A DNA stretch of 51,998 bases from Acidiferrobacterales bacterium (GTDB taxonomy: Bacteria; Pseudomonadota; Gammaproteobacteria; Arenicellales; JAJDZL01): contig JAPPIB010000027.1 in assembly GCA_028820695.1 (NCBI GenBank), positions 1 through 51,998 of the forward strand, given 5' to 3'. Positions 8,567 to 17,980 of this stretch are shown here, piece after piece (positions within the stretch are counted from its first letter, which is position 1; each line of letters opens with the position of its first letter). The position numbers and the translations under genes are program-made. Below the pieces are notes generated by a model. That model had not been told where the DNA came from. It searched no databases and saw only the letters and a program-made list of their open reading frames with translations.

Positions 8567-9466
8567 ATGTTCGGTGAGGCTGTAGCAAAAGCCCTCCAAT
8601 ACACCAGACCGATGGTAATTTCAGCTTGTACGGAAAGCGGCGAATGCAGCAGTACGATCGGTACCTATGTCGTCCTCAACAATGAGGGGTGGATTCTTAC
8701 TGCAGGACACCTTATGGAGATCATCCGCCAACAACACCAAGCTGTCCAGCTTCATGCAGGATATCGAGACAACGTCATCCAATTTGAGCGCGACGTGACC
8801 GCGGACAAACGTTATCGAAAAAAAGGGGTACGTACCTTTCAGAAACCCAGTGCGTCAAACCTGCGTCACCATTCGGTCTGGTGGGGAGAAGACGGGTTGC
8901 GTCTGGTTGAAGCGAGAATCTTGTTGCCGGCAGATTTGGCGATCGGCCGCCTTGAGCCAATCAGTCCCGATACGTTCACCCATTATCCGATGTTGAAAAA
9001 TCCCGATAACCACTATCTGCCGGGCACCATGCTTTGCAAACTGGGATTTCCCCTGCATGCCATCACACCCGAATTCGATCCGACCGACAATACCTTTACC
9101 TTGCCGGCGGGCTCAGTGCCGCTTCCGGCATTCCCGCTTGAGGGCATTTTCACCAGGGTGATACAGTCCAGTTTGCCAAGCGGTAACAATGAGAAGTCGG
9201 GTACATTCATTGAAACATCAACCCCCAGCCTGATCGGAATGATGGGAGGCCCTGTATTCGATACGAATGCCGCCATCTGGGGAATACAATCTCATACGAT
9301 GCATCATGGTCTCGATTTTCAGACTGTGGTTCGATCACGCTCTTCCAAGATTCACACTCAACAGTTTCTGAACACCGGACTTGCAGTCCATGCAACCGCG
9401 ATCAGGGACTTTCTGAATGCGCATTCCATCAATTACCAGACTGAGACGTCGCAAGATTCAATTTGA
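8567..9466 (+). CDS. trypsin-fold protein lacking the catalytic serine
   Basis: A 299-aa protein with the layout of chymotrypsin-fold (S1) peptidases: ILTAGHL carries the His (residue 48), PADLAIGRLE the Asp (123), and SLIGMMGGPVFD sits where GDSGGPV is expected, so Met226 replaces the serine. The following IWGIQSH matches the strand after the active site. Without the nucleophile it should not cleave peptides and may be a binding or scaffold protein. No signal peptide is visible. ATG at 8567 is preferred over GTG at 8555 because AGGTGAG lies 7 bases upstream of it. It follows the SDR gene by 45 bases, so it may share the transcript. Confidence 0.7.
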   Translation: MFGEAVAKALQYTRPMVISACTESGECSSTIGTYVVLNNEGWILTAGHLMEIIRQQHQAVQLHAGYRDNVIQFERDVTADKRYRKKGVRTFQKPSASNLRHHSVWWGEDGLRLVEARILLPADLAIGRLEPISPDTFTHYPMLKNPDNHYLPGTMLCKLGFPLHAITPEFDPTDNTFTLPAGSVPLPAFPLEGIFTRVIQSSLPSGNNEKSGTFIETSTPSLIGMMGGPVFDTNAAIWGIQSHTMHHGLDFQTVVRSRSSKIHTQQFLNTGLAVHATAIRDFLNAHSINYQTETSQDSI

Positions 9467-9790
9467 ATCATTACCGTATTCCGATTCCACCTATCCATCA
9501 GCAGATGCGCGTGAAGATTTCTGTCGCATTTGAAAAATTGTTGAGAATCAACTCTTTGTCGCTCAACATCATCGTAACGAGAACAGGACTTTCGCACACA
9601 CAATCACGCGAACATTGTGAACCGATAAAACAACTCGAAAAATTCCCCAATCAGTTGATTCAGACTGCCTTGATTCAGGCCACATTGACAGTAAAAATAA
9701 GTGTTGAAAGTGGTATAAATTAACCCGAACCTTGATGCTTTTAAAGTTGCACAGAAGGCCCGGATTTATCTGGCCTCACACGCCAGCAAA
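9467..9790 (+). other. intergenic region before pckA
   Basis: A frame from 9463 to 9723 encodes 86 aa, but it overlaps the previous gene, has no ribosome site and no recognisable similarity, so I do not call it. The region is AT-richer than its flanks. TTGACA occurs near 9685 and TATAAAT near 9714, but their spacing is too long for one sigma-70 promoter. A small AGGCC/GGCCT hairpin lies just before pckA. Confidence 0.5.
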
Positions 9791-11464
9791 ATGACAGATA
9801 TCAGTCAGTTACTCAGGTCCCAATTTGGAATCGACGTCCCTGAGATTTACCACAACCTCTCCTGGGCGGAACTGTTCAGGGCTTCTTTAAACCATGACCG
9901 CGGGCGTATCGATCGCCAAGGCGGGTATGACGAGCAAAAGGCATACGCCACCAAACTGAAAGCAGACGGTCCGATTGTCTTTCGTACAGACCCGGATTGC
10001 ACCGGTCGACCGGTTTCAGATACATACGCCGTCGCCTGGCCGGAGGTTGAGTCCGAAATCTGGTGGCAGGACAGTCTGCAGAAGTTCGACCCGGACAAGT
10101 ATCAGCAATTGCTGTCTCGGGTGATCACACATCTCAACGAGCACTGCGGCCGACTCTTTGTTCAGGACGTCATCGTCGGTCAGGATCCGGAGTGCTCAAT
10201 TCCATATCGGATTATCGGTCAGTATGCGATTCACTCAATGTTTGCCAGAAACATGTTTATCACGTCTGACACCACCGGCGGTACTTGCGATGCATCTGCC
10301 GATGGTTGGACCATGCTGAATGTCCAGACGTTCGAATGCGATCCGGAACGCGACGGTTGTCGATCCTCCAGGGTCGCTGTTCTGGACTTTCGGAATCGGA
10401 TCTGCCTCGTCGCAGGCCGGGCGGACTATTGCGGATTGGTCAAGAAGTCGATTTTCACCGTGATGAATTACCTGCTGCCGAAACAAGGCATTCTGTCCAT
10501 GCACAGCTCGGCGAATATCGGCGCGGACAATCGTTCCGCAATTCTTTTCGGTCTGTCGGGAACCGGCAAGACCACACTGTCTGCCGATCCTCAGCGTAAA
10601 CTGATTGGGGATGACGAGATCTGCTGGACGGATTCCGGGATATCGAATCTCGAAAATGGCTGTTACGCGAAGCTTATCAACTTGGATAAGGCCGCTGAGC
10701 CGGTCATCGCTGATGCGCTGTCAATGAAAGGGACGCTGATTGAGAATGTTCCCCATCTCGACGGTATCCCGTATGAGGAGACGGACCCGCAGGATTTTGA
10801 TCTGTATGACAAGTCGATCACTGAGAACACGAGATTCTCCTATCCGCTTTCGTGCAATCCCAATCTCGCGGAAGGCGGACGCGGCGATCATCCGTCCACC
10901 ATTGTCATGCTTACAGCGGATGCGTTTGGTGTACTGCCTCCGATTTCCATTCTGGATGAGGACGAGGCGATGTATCACTTTGTGCAGGGATTTACTGCGC
11001 GGGTTGCTGGAACCGAGATCGGGATCAAGGAACCCGAAGCCACCTTCAGTTCATGTTTCGGTGCGCCCTTCATGGCACATAAACCTATGGTTTACGCCAA
11101 TCTGTTGAAAAACAAGATGCGACTTGCCAACGCACGCTGCGTACTGTTGAACACAGGGTGGATCGGTGGCTCCGCGGCAAACGCACCGCGCATATCAATC
11201 AGTGCCACACGGACGTTGCTTGATGCGGCGATGCGCGGAGACTTTCATAATGGCGCTTCAGGCATTCGGTTTTCGAAACATCCGATTCTGGGTATTCGTC
11301 ATCCTGTTACCTGCCAAGGTCTGGACTCCTCCATCCTTGATCCGCGAAATTGCTGGAGCGATAAAGGCGCGTATGACCGGGCGACTCACCGGCTCAGAGA
11401 CATGTTTCGCCACAATTTCAGCAAGCATCGGTTTGCGAGTGCCGGTGTACCGGAAATGATCTGA
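9791..11464 (+). CDS. pckA: phosphoenolpyruvate carboxykinase (ATP)
   Basis: Converts oxaloacetate and ATP to phosphoenolpyruvate, CO2 and ADP, the entry step of gluconeogenesis. The 557-aa chain has the P-loop GLSGTGKT at residues 254-261, the metal-binding kinase-2 motif IGDDE at 272-276, ENTRFSYPL, and FTARVAGTE near the active site. Length is slightly above the usual 530-540 aa for ATP-type PckA. It is a single gene followed after 66 bases by pcm. No clear ribosome site precedes the ATG, so the start rests on alignment of the N-terminus. The gene fits growth on small organic acids or amino-acid-derived carbon, which agrees with the catabolic genes upstream. Confidence 0.95.
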   Translation: MTDISQLLRSQFGIDVPEIYHNLSWAELFRASLNHDRGRIDRQGGYDEQKAYATKLKADGPIVFRTDPDCTGRPVSDTYAVAWPEVESEIWWQDSLQKFDPDKYQQLLSRVITHLNEHCGRLFVQDVIVGQDPECSIPYRIIGQYAIHSMFARNMFITSDTTGGTCDASADGWTMLNVQTFECDPERDGCRSSRVAVLDFRNRICLVAGRADYCGLVKKSIFTVMNYLLPKQGILSMHSSANIGADNRSAILFGLSGTGKTTLSADPQRKLIGDDEICWTDSGISNLENGCYAKLINLDKAAEPVIADALSMKGTLIENVPHLDGIPYEETDPQDFDLYDKSITENTRFSYPLSCNPNLAEGGRGDHPSTIVMLTADAFGVLPPISILDEDEAMYHFVQGFTARVAGTEIGIKEPEATFSSCFGAPFMAHKPMVYANLLKNKMRLANARCVLLNTGWIGGSAANAPRISISATRTLLDAAMRGDFHNGASGIRFSKHPILGIRHPVTCQGLDSSILDPRNCWSDKGAYDRATHRLRDMFRHNFSKHRFASAGVPEMI

Positions 11465-11530
11465 CGGTGCCCCTTTGACCGATCACAATGTCACTGGGAA
11501 ACTCTTTCGGGTTTGCGAAGCTTTCAAGTC

Positions 11531-12205
11531 ATGACCGATCCGGAAGAATCTCATTTTCAGACCCTGCGCAGGGATATGTTATTCGTCATCGCAGCCCATG
11601 TGATGGCATCCAGCGAGCTTACGGGCCGCTCAGTTCTGTCAGAATCCGTCATGACCGCCATGCTGAATGTGAGACGTCATTATTTTGTGCCGGACCAGGT
11701 ACGTCAGATTGCCTATGATGATTCCCCCCTTCCGATTGGACACGGCAAGACAATCTCCCAGCCATTCATTGTCGCATTGATGACCGATCTGCTTGATCTG
11801 GAGAAAGCGGATCGAGTGCTTGAAGTCGGAGGTGGACTTGGTTATCAGGCCGCGATAATGGGATATCTGGCGAAAGAAGTCCACACGGTCGAAATTATCG
11901 AGGAACTCGCTGATGCCGCTCGTGAAATAATGCACAGGCTGGACATTGACAATGTTCATGTACATCCGGGCAACGGCGAGTTCGGACTGAGTGAGCATGC
12001 GCCATATGACAAGGTGATCGTGTCGACATCGGCTGACCGGGTTCCGCAGGCCCTGGTCGATCAGCTCAAACCTGGCGGGCGATTGATCATGCCCGTCGGT
12101 CCGGAGGATGATGAGAATCTGGTCTTGGTTCAGAAGGGAAAAGCAGGTACATATACCGACCGAATTTTACCGGTACGGTTTTCCCGAATGACTCTCTCGC
12201 ACTGA
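11531..12205 (+). CDS. pcm: protein-L-isoaspartate O-methyltransferase
   Basis: Repairs isoaspartyl residues by SAM-dependent methylation. The 224-aa protein shows the canonical PIMT block DDSPLPIGHGKTISQPFIVA, where the Ser of TISQP contacts the isoaspartyl substrate, then motif I LEVGGGLGYQ and LKPGGRLIMPVG near the end. The ATG at 11531 is preferred to an in-frame TTG at 11513. This is the more canonical of two PIMT-family genes in the window; the other, at 20666, lacks the GKTISQP signature. Confidence 0.88.
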   Translation: MTDPEESHFQTLRRDMLFVIAAHVMASSELTGRSVLSESVMTAMLNVRRHYFVPDQVRQIAYDDSPLPIGHGKTISQPFIVALMTDLLDLEKADRVLEVGGGLGYQAAIMGYLAKEVHTVEIIEELADAAREIMHRLDIDNVHVHPGNGEFGLSEHAPYDKVIVSTSADRVPQALVDQLKPGGRLIMPVGPEDDENLVLVQKGKAGTYTDRILPVRFSRMTLSH

Positions 12206-12761
12206 CCGCGATACGTTTCCGCATCCGACCTGAATCGTCAGTTCCGACATCTGACCGGTCAGGACTGATGCCCGGTTGCGCTGCGCCGGAATCTGATAGA
12301 AGTTACGCAGCTGCTCGCGCCTAATTGTTACATGCTCTATCGCAATAAACATCACAATTGACAACATCTATGAGGCTGGATATCGAGTTACGCCGCAAAA
12401 AAGACGGGCGAAGTGCCACAATCTCAAGTGTTCAAAAATTTGCGAGTACTCAGGCCGGCACTGTTTGCGATGACGACTGCTATCGCCCAAACAACTGTCC
12501 GTCAGGATATGTAAAATTTAAGGGCGAGTCGTTACAAAACTGCAAAAATAAACGCTAAAATGATTTTGTATCCGAACCGCGATCCGTCCACTCAGTTACA
12601 TCGAGTTCTGTTCGGAAAAATCGCCGGCTGGGGACTGTATTCCGTCAGCCAGGCAGGCGATGACCAATAATAATTTTTTGTATTTTGTAGTTGGGGGCCT
12701 AGTGGGTTGAGCACACATCATGGCGTCCAAACTGTATAGTTCGAAGGAGTGAAGGACAACA
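12206..12761 (+). other. intergenic region before fis
   Basis: 556 bases without a convincing gene. A frame for a 29-codon hydrophobic peptide starting at a GTG near 12430 and ending at a TAA near 12515 looks like an exported-protein leader but has no ribosome site and no body. The AT-rich 12500-12700 part most likely holds the fis promoter and leader; in other gammaproteobacteria dusB often precedes fis, but it is absent here. Confidence 0.5.
12532..12561 (+). promoter_or_regulatory. putative sigma-70 promoter for fis-purHDE
   Basis: TTACAA at 12532-12537 and TAAAAT at 12556-12561 with an 18-base spacer, in the AT-rich leader about 200 bases before the fis start. Each box has one or two mismatches to consensus. 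It would drive fis and probably the purine genes behind it. Confidence 0.4.
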
Positions 12762-13046
12762 ATGGGTTCAAAAAAGAAGGTGAAACCGCTAAGCCGCTAT
12801 ATCAGACGCTCATTGAAACAGTATTTCGATGATCTGAACGGTACAGACCCAAGCGGTCTTCACGTTCAGATGACGCAGGAACTGGAAAGACATCTCTTTG
12901 ATTATGTGTTGAAGCATACGAACGGAAATCGAAGTCGGGCGGCAGCCATTCTGGGAATGTCCCGAAGTACGTTGCGCAAGAAGCTGACCCAGTACGAACT
13001 TGCCGCAGTGGAGTCTCGAACGCTCACCACAAACCGAGAGCGCTGA
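12762..13046 (+). CDS. fis: Fis family nucleoid-associated DNA-binding protein
   Basis: A 94-aa Fis protein. The C-terminal helix-turn-helix is NRSRAAAILGMSRSTLRKKL, as in the family, and the preceding helix is FDYVLKHTNG. Fis bends DNA and controls rRNA, recombination and many growth-phase genes. A good ribosome site (AAGGAG) precedes the ATG. The stop codon overlaps the ribosome site of purH, and the order fis-purH-purD is the same as in Pseudomonas, so the three genes are probably co-transcribed. Confidence 0.93.
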   Translation: MGSKKKVKPLSRYIRRSLKQYFDDLNGTDPSGLHVQMTQELERHLFDYVLKHTNGNRSRAAAILGMSRSTLRKKLTQYELAAVESRTLTTNRER

Positions 13047-13060
13047 GGAGAGAATCGATT
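13046..13060 (+). promoter_or_regulatory. ribosome binding site and ATT start of purH
   Basis: AGGAG at 13046-13050 is followed after 7 bases (AGAATCG) by ATT at 13058-13060 in the purH frame. There is no in-frame ATG, GTG or TTG between the preceding in-frame stop and 13142, which is already inside the conserved protein. The spacing makes ATT the best initiation codon unless the base is a sequencing error for ATG. Confidence 0.55.
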
Positions 13061-14629
13061 AACACCGAACATCTGATAAAACCTTCCAGGGCGCTGATCA
13101 GCGTATCCGACAAGACAGGCATTACCGACTTCGTCAATGTATTGGCTGAGACCGGTGTAGAGATACTATCGACCGGCGGGACAGCCCGGGCACTTGCAGG
13201 TGCCGGAATCGAGGTCAAGTCGGTATCCGATCACACCGGCTTTCCTGAAATGATGAGTGGCCGGGTGAAAACCTTGCACCCGAAGATCCACGGAGGCATA
13301 CTGGGGCGAATGGATGTCGATCTCGACGAGATGCAGCAAAATGATGTCCAGCCCATAAATCTGATCGCAGTCAATCTTTATCCATTTGAACAGGTCTGCG
13401 GCGACCCAGCGGCAAGTTTCGAGACTGTAATCGAAAATATCGATATCGGCGGTCCGACAATGATCAGGGCAGCGGCCAAGAACTTCGTCTGGACATGTGT
13501 CATTGTTGACAGTTCCGACTATGAGGTGGTGACCCGGGAAATTCAGTCTCTTGGTGGAACCCGTCTTGAAACGCGGCGTCGACTGGCAGCCAAGGCATTT
13601 GCAAGAACGGCCTACTACGATTCAGTCATTGCGGACTATATGCGGCGGCAAGATGAGGATAACTCGGGTTATCCGGACACGCTGAGTCTCCCATTGCGCA
13701 AGATTCTGGACATGCGCTATGGAGAGAACCCGCACCAGTCAGCCGCATTTTATGCCACAGGCACTGATGCAGCCGGATGGCTTGAGAAGGCCAGGATGCA
13801 TCAGGGAAAACCGCTATCTTACAACAATGTGGCCGACGTGGATTCAGCCTATTGCTGTATCGGCGACTTTGATGAACCCGCCTGCGTCATCATTAAGCAC
13901 GCCACACCCTGTGGTGTCGCATGCGCCGCTGACGTTGCCACCGCGTACGAGTTGGCGTACCAGACCGATCCGACTTCAGCGTTCGGTGGCATCATCGCAG
14001 TCAATCGCACACTCGATACGTCGACCGCAAGACGGATTGTTGACAATCAGTTCGTTGAGGTCATTCTGGCCCCCGATGTCGAAAAAGAAGCCCTGGACCT
14101 GTTTGAGCGCAAGCAGAATATCCGGGTACTGGAACACACGCCCGGGAATCGGGCGTTGGCACCCGGTATGCTTGTGAAGTCAGCCTGTGACGGTGTCCTT
14201 TTGCAGGACTCCGATTCAGGAATAATGGCGCATGATGCGCCTCAGGTGGTGACTTCTACAAAGCCGGATGAACGACAGATGCAGGATCTGATGTTTGCTT
14301 GGCGCGTCGCGAAACACGTCAAGTCCAACGCGATTGTATATGCTAGGAATCGGACAACTGTCGGAATCGGTGCCGGTCAGATGAGTCGTGTCGACTCGGC
14401 GCAGATTGCCGCATCGAAGGCGGCGGCAGCAGGGTTGGAGGTTACCGGCGCGGTGATGGCATCAGACGCTTTTTTCCCGTTTCGGGACAGCATTGATGCG
14501 GCAGCAAGTGCAGGGATAACAGCAGTGATCCAGCCTGGTGGCTCCATGCGCGATGATGAGGTGATCGCGGCCGCGAATGAGCACAAGCTTGCGATGGTAT
14601 TCGCCGGCATGCGTCATTTTCGCCATTGA
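13058..14629 (+). CDS. purH: bifunctional AICAR transformylase / IMP cyclohydrolase
   Basis: Catalyses the last two steps of IMP synthesis, using 10-formyl-THF. The IMP cyclohydrolase half starts SRALISVSDKTGITDF and contains STGGTARAL and KTLHPKIHGGIL; the transformylase half contains RYGENPHQSAAFY, CVIIKHATPCG, TSAFGGIIAVN and the KHVKSNAIVYA lysine region. From ATT at 13058 the protein is 523 aa, the usual length. A conventional start exists only at TTG 13142, which would delete the SVSDKTG motif, so it is rejected. It follows fis directly and precedes purD by 16 bases. The unusual start could lower expression or reflect a base error. Confidence 0.93.
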   Translation: MNTEHLIKPSRALISVSDKTGITDFVNVLAETGVEILSTGGTARALAGAGIEVKSVSDHTGFPEMMSGRVKTLHPKIHGGILGRMDVDLDEMQQNDVQPINLIAVNLYPFEQVCGDPAASFETVIENIDIGGPTMIRAAAKNFVWTCVIVDSSDYEVVTREIQSLGGTRLETRRRLAAKAFARTAYYDSVIADYMRRQDEDNSGYPDTLSLPLRKILDMRYGENPHQSAAFYATGTDAAGWLEKARMHQGKPLSYNNVADVDSAYCCIGDFDEPACVIIKHATPCGVACAADVATAYELAYQTDPTSAFGGIIAVNRTLDTSTARRIVDNQFVEVILAPDVEKEALDLFERKQNIRVLEHTPGNRALAPGMLVKSACDGVLLQDSDSGIMAHDAPQVVTSTKPDERQMQDLMFAWRVAKHVKSNAIVYARNRTTVGIGAGQMSRVDSAQIAASKAAAAGLEVTGAVMASDAFFPFRDSIDAAASAGITAVIQPGGSMRDDEVIAAANEHKLAMVFAGMRHFRH

Positions 14630-14645
14630 TCAGGAGTCTGATTGG

Positions 14646-15938
14646 ATGCGGGTTCTCGTAGTCGGTGGCGGAGGTCGTGAGCATGCGCTGGCATGGGCAG
14701 CCAGGCGATCGGATCTGGTTGAGCACGTCTTCGTTGCACCGGGCAATGCCGGAACCTCGCTCGAGCCTGATACCACCAATGTCGAAATCAGCGCCGAGGA
14801 CATTCCGTCTGTTTTATCCTTCGCACAACAAAACGCAGTTGATTTGACGATTGTCGGTCCGGAAGTCCCCCTGACACTCGGAATTTCAGACACTTTTGCC
14901 AGCCACGGTCTTCGATGCTTTGGTCCGTGTGCAAATGCCGCAAGGCTTGAAGGCTCCAAGGACTTCACAAAAAGATTTCTGAGTCGTCATGGCATACCGA
15001 GTGCGCAGTTCCAGACTTTTGATGACATTTCGCAGGCACGCGAATACATTGATCGTCGCGGAGCGCCGATTGTTGTCAAGGCAGATGGGCTGGCTGCTGG
15101 AAAAGGTGTCATTGTCGCCGAGACGGTCGCCGAGGCGAAACATGCGGCCACTGACATGCTGACCAACCTCAGGTTCGGAGCCGCGGGTGCAAATATTGTG
15201 ATCGAGGATTTCCTTGCCGGAGAGGAAGCGAGCTATATCTGTATAGTTGATGGCGAGGACGTCATCCCACTTGCCTCGTCGCAGGATCACAAAGCAGTGT
15301 TCGATGGTGATACCGGTCCCAACACCGGTGGCATGGGGGCCTACTCGCCGGCACCGATTGTCGACTCGGCACTGGAGCGCAGAATACTTGATGAGATCAT
15401 TCGGCCCACCGTGAGGGGGCTGATGAGCGAGGGCATCCGATACACCGGATTTCTCTATGCCGGCCTGATGATTGACGATCAGGGGAATCCACAGGTACTT
15501 GAATACAACTGCCGTCTGGGCGATCCGGAGACGCAACCGCTGATGCTTCGCCTGCGATCGGATCTGGTTGAATTGATCCTGGCGGCACTGGACAACAGAC
15601 TTGCGGGGATGAATCCGAACTGGGACGAGCGTGCAGCGCTCGGTGTGGTCCTGGCGGCCAAAGGCTATCCGGGTGACTATTCGATAGGACATCGGATTAC
15701 CGGCGCGGATGAAGTCAGCGCAGGGGATGTCAAAGTGTTTCACGCAGGTACTGCGTTTGATTCGGATGGCCGGCTGATTTCTGCTGGCGGTCGCATACTT
15801 TGCGTGACCGCATTGGCACCGTCTGTCAGGCAGGCGCAGACTCGGGCCTATGCGACGATTTCGCAAATGTCAATGGAAGAGGTGCATTTTCGCACCGATA
15901 TCGGTAACAAGGCTTCGGCCTACACGTTGGTAGTTTGA
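14646..15938 (+). CDS. purD: phosphoribosylamine-glycine ligase
   Basis: Joins glycine to phosphoribosylamine with ATP in purine synthesis. The 430-aa ATP-grasp protein begins MRVLVVGGGGREHALAW and contains VGPEVPL, GPCANAARLEGSK, VKADGLAAGKGV, DHKAVFDGDTGPNTGGMGAYSP and LEYNCRLGDPETQ. A ribosome site (CAGGAG) precedes the ATG at 14646; the longer frame back to 14577 overlaps purH and is not used. Its glycine substrate connects it with the glycine cleavage genes later in the window. Confidence 0.96.
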   Translation: MRVLVVGGGGREHALAWAARRSDLVEHVFVAPGNAGTSLEPDTTNVEISAEDIPSVLSFAQQNAVDLTIVGPEVPLTLGISDTFASHGLRCFGPCANAARLEGSKDFTKRFLSRHGIPSAQFQTFDDISQAREYIDRRGAPIVVKADGLAAGKGVIVAETVAEAKHAATDMLTNLRFGAAGANIVIEDFLAGEEASYICIVDGEDVIPLASSQDHKAVFDGDTGPNTGGMGAYSPAPIVDSALERRILDEIIRPTVRGLMSEGIRYTGFLYAGLMIDDQGNPQVLEYNCRLGDPETQPLMLRLRSDLVELILAALDNRLAGMNPNWDERAALGVVLAAKGYPGDYSIGHRITGADEVSAGDVKVFHAGTAFDSDGRLISAGGRILCVTALAPSVRQAQTRAYATISQMSMEEVHFRTDIGNKASAYTLVV

Positions 15939-15958
15939 TTGGTAATCGGGAGGTTACG

Positions 15959-16465
15959 TTGAGCAATAGTTTTGTCGCTGTCATGATCGGGTCGGATTCC
16001 GATTTGAAAGTCATGAAGTCAACATTGGATGTATTGGATGATCTTGGGGTGTCCTGGGAGATAAGAATTCTGTCGGCCCATCGAACACCCGATCAGGTAC
16101 GCGAGTATCTGGCGAGTGCCGATGAGCGCGGCTGTGCCGTGTATATTGCGGCTGCCGGATTGGCGGCCCACCTTGCCGGCGCGGTTGCCGCACACACGCT
16201 AAAACCCGTGATCGGTGTGCCGCTTGACGCAGGTACGCTGGGTGGACTTGATGCATTGCTTGCAACTGTTCAGATGCCTGGAGGAGTTCCCGTCGCATGC
16301 GTTGCGGTGGGAAGTGCGGGTGCGAAGAACGCCGCTTATCTGGCCGCCAGAGTTTTGGCGTTGGGCGACGATTCGGTGGCGGGAAGTCTTCGCAGATACA
16401 GAGATGACAATCGAGCGTCTATTCTCCAGAAAAACGAGCAGCTGCAGTCCGACCTCAAGAACTGA
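15959..16465 (+). CDS. purE: 5-(carboxyamino)imidazole ribonucleotide mutase
   Basis: Class I PurE, which shifts the carboxylate of N5-CAIR to C4. The 168-aa protein has GSDSDLKVM, the SAHRTPD loop, [11 protein letters not shown] and the [13 protein letters not shown] region. The start is a TTG at 15959 preceded by GGGAGG 5 bases upstream; an earlier TTG at 15935 overlaps purD. PurK, its usual partner, is not in the window. It is the third purine gene of the fis-led operon and runs into tsaC with only 2 bases between. Confidence 0.93.
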   Translation: MSNSFVAVMIGSDSDLKVMKSTLDVLDDLGVSWEIRILSAHRTPDQVREYLASADERGCAVYIAAAGLAAHLAGAVAAHTLKPVIGVPLDAGTLGGLDALLATVQMPGGVPVACVAVGSAGAKNAAYLAARVLALGDDSVAGSLRRYRDDNRASILQKNEQLQSDLKN

Positions 16466-16467
16466 CT

Positions 16468-17034
16468 GTGGGACAGTTGAGCGCGACCGGCGTTGCCAGA
16501 GCCGCTGATCTGATCGGAATGGGCGGCGTGGTTGCCTACCCGACCGAGGCGTGTTTCGGTTTGGGGTGTGACCCGGAAAACCGGTCAGCGTTGAAAAGGA
16601 TCCTTCGGATCAAGAGTCGACCCGCGGGAATGGGGATGATTGTGATTGCGCATTGTATCGAGACTGTGCTGCCGTATCTTTCGATCAGACATGAGGGGAT
16701 GCTCGATGAGCCGCTGGCGAGTTGGCCGGGTCCGTATACGTGGATCTTTCCAGCCAGCCGGAAGGCTTCGCAGTTGTTGTGCGCGAATCGCAGCACCATT
16801 GCAGTAAGAGTCACCGCCCACCCCATCGCCGCACAATTGACGCGGTTGGCCGACAGGGCCATTGTCTCAACTTCGGCCAATCGACATGGCCGGCTGCCGC
16901 TTCGGGATTATGGCATGGTTCGAAGGCAGATGGGGTCTAAACTGGATTTTGTCGTTCGAGGTCCGATCGGCAGGCAAAGAAATCCAACTGAGATCAGGGA
17001 CGCACAGAGCGGCCGACTCCTGCGCGCTGCCTGA
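16468..17034 (+). CDS. tsaC: L-threonylcarbamoyladenylate synthase
   Basis: YrdC/Sua5-domain enzyme making the precursor of the t6A modification of tRNA. The 188-aa protein shows [15 protein letters not shown], the [18 protein letters not shown] nucleotide-binding region, [22 protein letters not shown] and the conserved IVSTSAN. The start GTG at 16468 lies 2 bases after the purE stop, suggesting co-translation. Its C-terminal end precedes hemF by 25 bases; tsaC-hemF is a common pair in gammaproteobacteria. Confidence 0.93.
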   Translation: MGQLSATGVARAADLIGMGGVVAYPTEACFGLGCDPENRSALKRILRIKSRPAGMGMIVIAHCIETVLPYLSIRHEGMLDEPLASWPGPYTWIFPASRKASQLLCANRSTIAVRVTAHPIAAQLTRLADRAIVSTSANRHGRLPLRDYGMVRRQMGSKLDFVVRGPIGRQRNPTEIRDAQSGRLLRAA

Positions 17035-17059
17035 TGACGCAATCCCGAGGTATCCTGAC

Positions 17060-17980
17060 GTGACGGTGACTCCAGCCCAGAACCGGGAAGTTGAGAACTA
17101 TCTCAGACAATTGCAGGATCGGATCTGTGATGAGCTTGAGTCTCTGGATGGTGTGGGCAGGTTTGACCGCGACGAGTGGGAATTTGTTGACGGTGGCGGC
17201 GGTGATTCGCGTGTATTGGAATCGGGGAAGGTGTTTGAGAAGGCTGGAGTGAACTTCTCTTCGATTCGCGGCGCCAGCCTGCCGGTGGCAGCGACTCAAA
17301 AGCGAACTCATCTGGAGAGCCGATCCTTTACCGCAACCGGCATCTCACTCGTAGTCCATCCACTGAACCCTTATGTACCCACGACGCATATGAATCTCCG
17401 ATTCATTTGTGTAGAGGGAGGTGAGTGGTGGTTCGGCGGTGGTTTTGATCTGACGCCGTATTACGGTTTTGTTGACGATGCGGTTCATTGGCACCGGACA
17501 GCCGCCTCGGCCTGTGCCGGTTTCGGTGAAGACCTTTACCCGCGACTGAAAAAGTGGTGTGATGACTATTTTTATCTGAAACACCGGGAGGAGAATCGCG
17601 GCATCGGCGGCTTGTTTTTCGACGATTTCAAACAAGGCGGATTCGCCCGCTCGTTTGAGTTTGTACGCAGCGTCGGATCACATTTTCCAAAGGCGTATGC
17701 GCCGATCGTCAAAAAAAGAATGAATCAGGCTTTCGGCGACCGGGAAAGACAGTTTCAACTGATTCGTCGCGGGCGTTACGTAGAGTTCAATCTTGTATAT
17801 GACAGGGGCACCTTGTTCGGACTTCAGTCAAAGGGCAGAACCGAATCAATCCTGATGTCGCTCCCGCCGAACGTTGTCTGGCGTTACAACTTCCAGGCGG
17901 AACCCGGTTCTGCGGAGCAGGAACTGACAGATGTTTTTCTCAAACCGCGCGACTGGTTGAGCGAGACCGGTGATCCGTAA
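17060..17980 (+). CDS. hemF: oxygen-dependent coproporphyrinogen III oxidase
   Basis: Aerobic enzyme converting coproporphyrinogen III to protoporphyrinogen IX in heme synthesis. The 306-aa protein contains [53 protein letters not shown], and [18 protein letters not shown] with the tail [11 protein letters not shown]. The frame is open far upstream into tsaC; GTG at 17060, with GAGG 9 bases before, gives the family length, and GTG at 17066 is the alternative. The TAA stop shares one base with the next start. Its presence shows an aerobic life style. Confidence 0.95.
   Translation: MTVTPAQNREVENYLRQLQDRICDELESLDGVGRFDRDEWEFVDGGGGDSRVLESGKVFEKAGVNFSSIRGASLPVAATQKRTHLESRSFTATGISLVVHPLNPYVPTTHMNLRFICVEGGEWWFGGGFDLTPYYGFVDDAVHWHRTAASACAGFGEDLYPRLKKWCDDYFYLKHREENRGIGGLFFDDFKQGGFARSFEFVRSVGSHFPKAYAPIVKKRMNQAFGDRERQFQLIRRGRYVEFNLVYDRGTLFGLQSKGRTESILMSLPPNVVWRYNFQAEPGSAEQELTDVFLKPRDWLSETGDP

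Noticed and set aside
9685..9720. TTGACA / TATAAAT promoter before pckA
   Set aside because: The spacing of 23 bases is too long for a sigma-70 promoter.
9463..9723. 86-codon frame after the trypsin-fold gene
   Set aside because: It overlaps the preceding gene, has no ribosome site and no recognisable similarity.
12430..12515. 29-codon leader-like peptide before fis
   Set aside because: It ends without a mature part and has no ribosome site.
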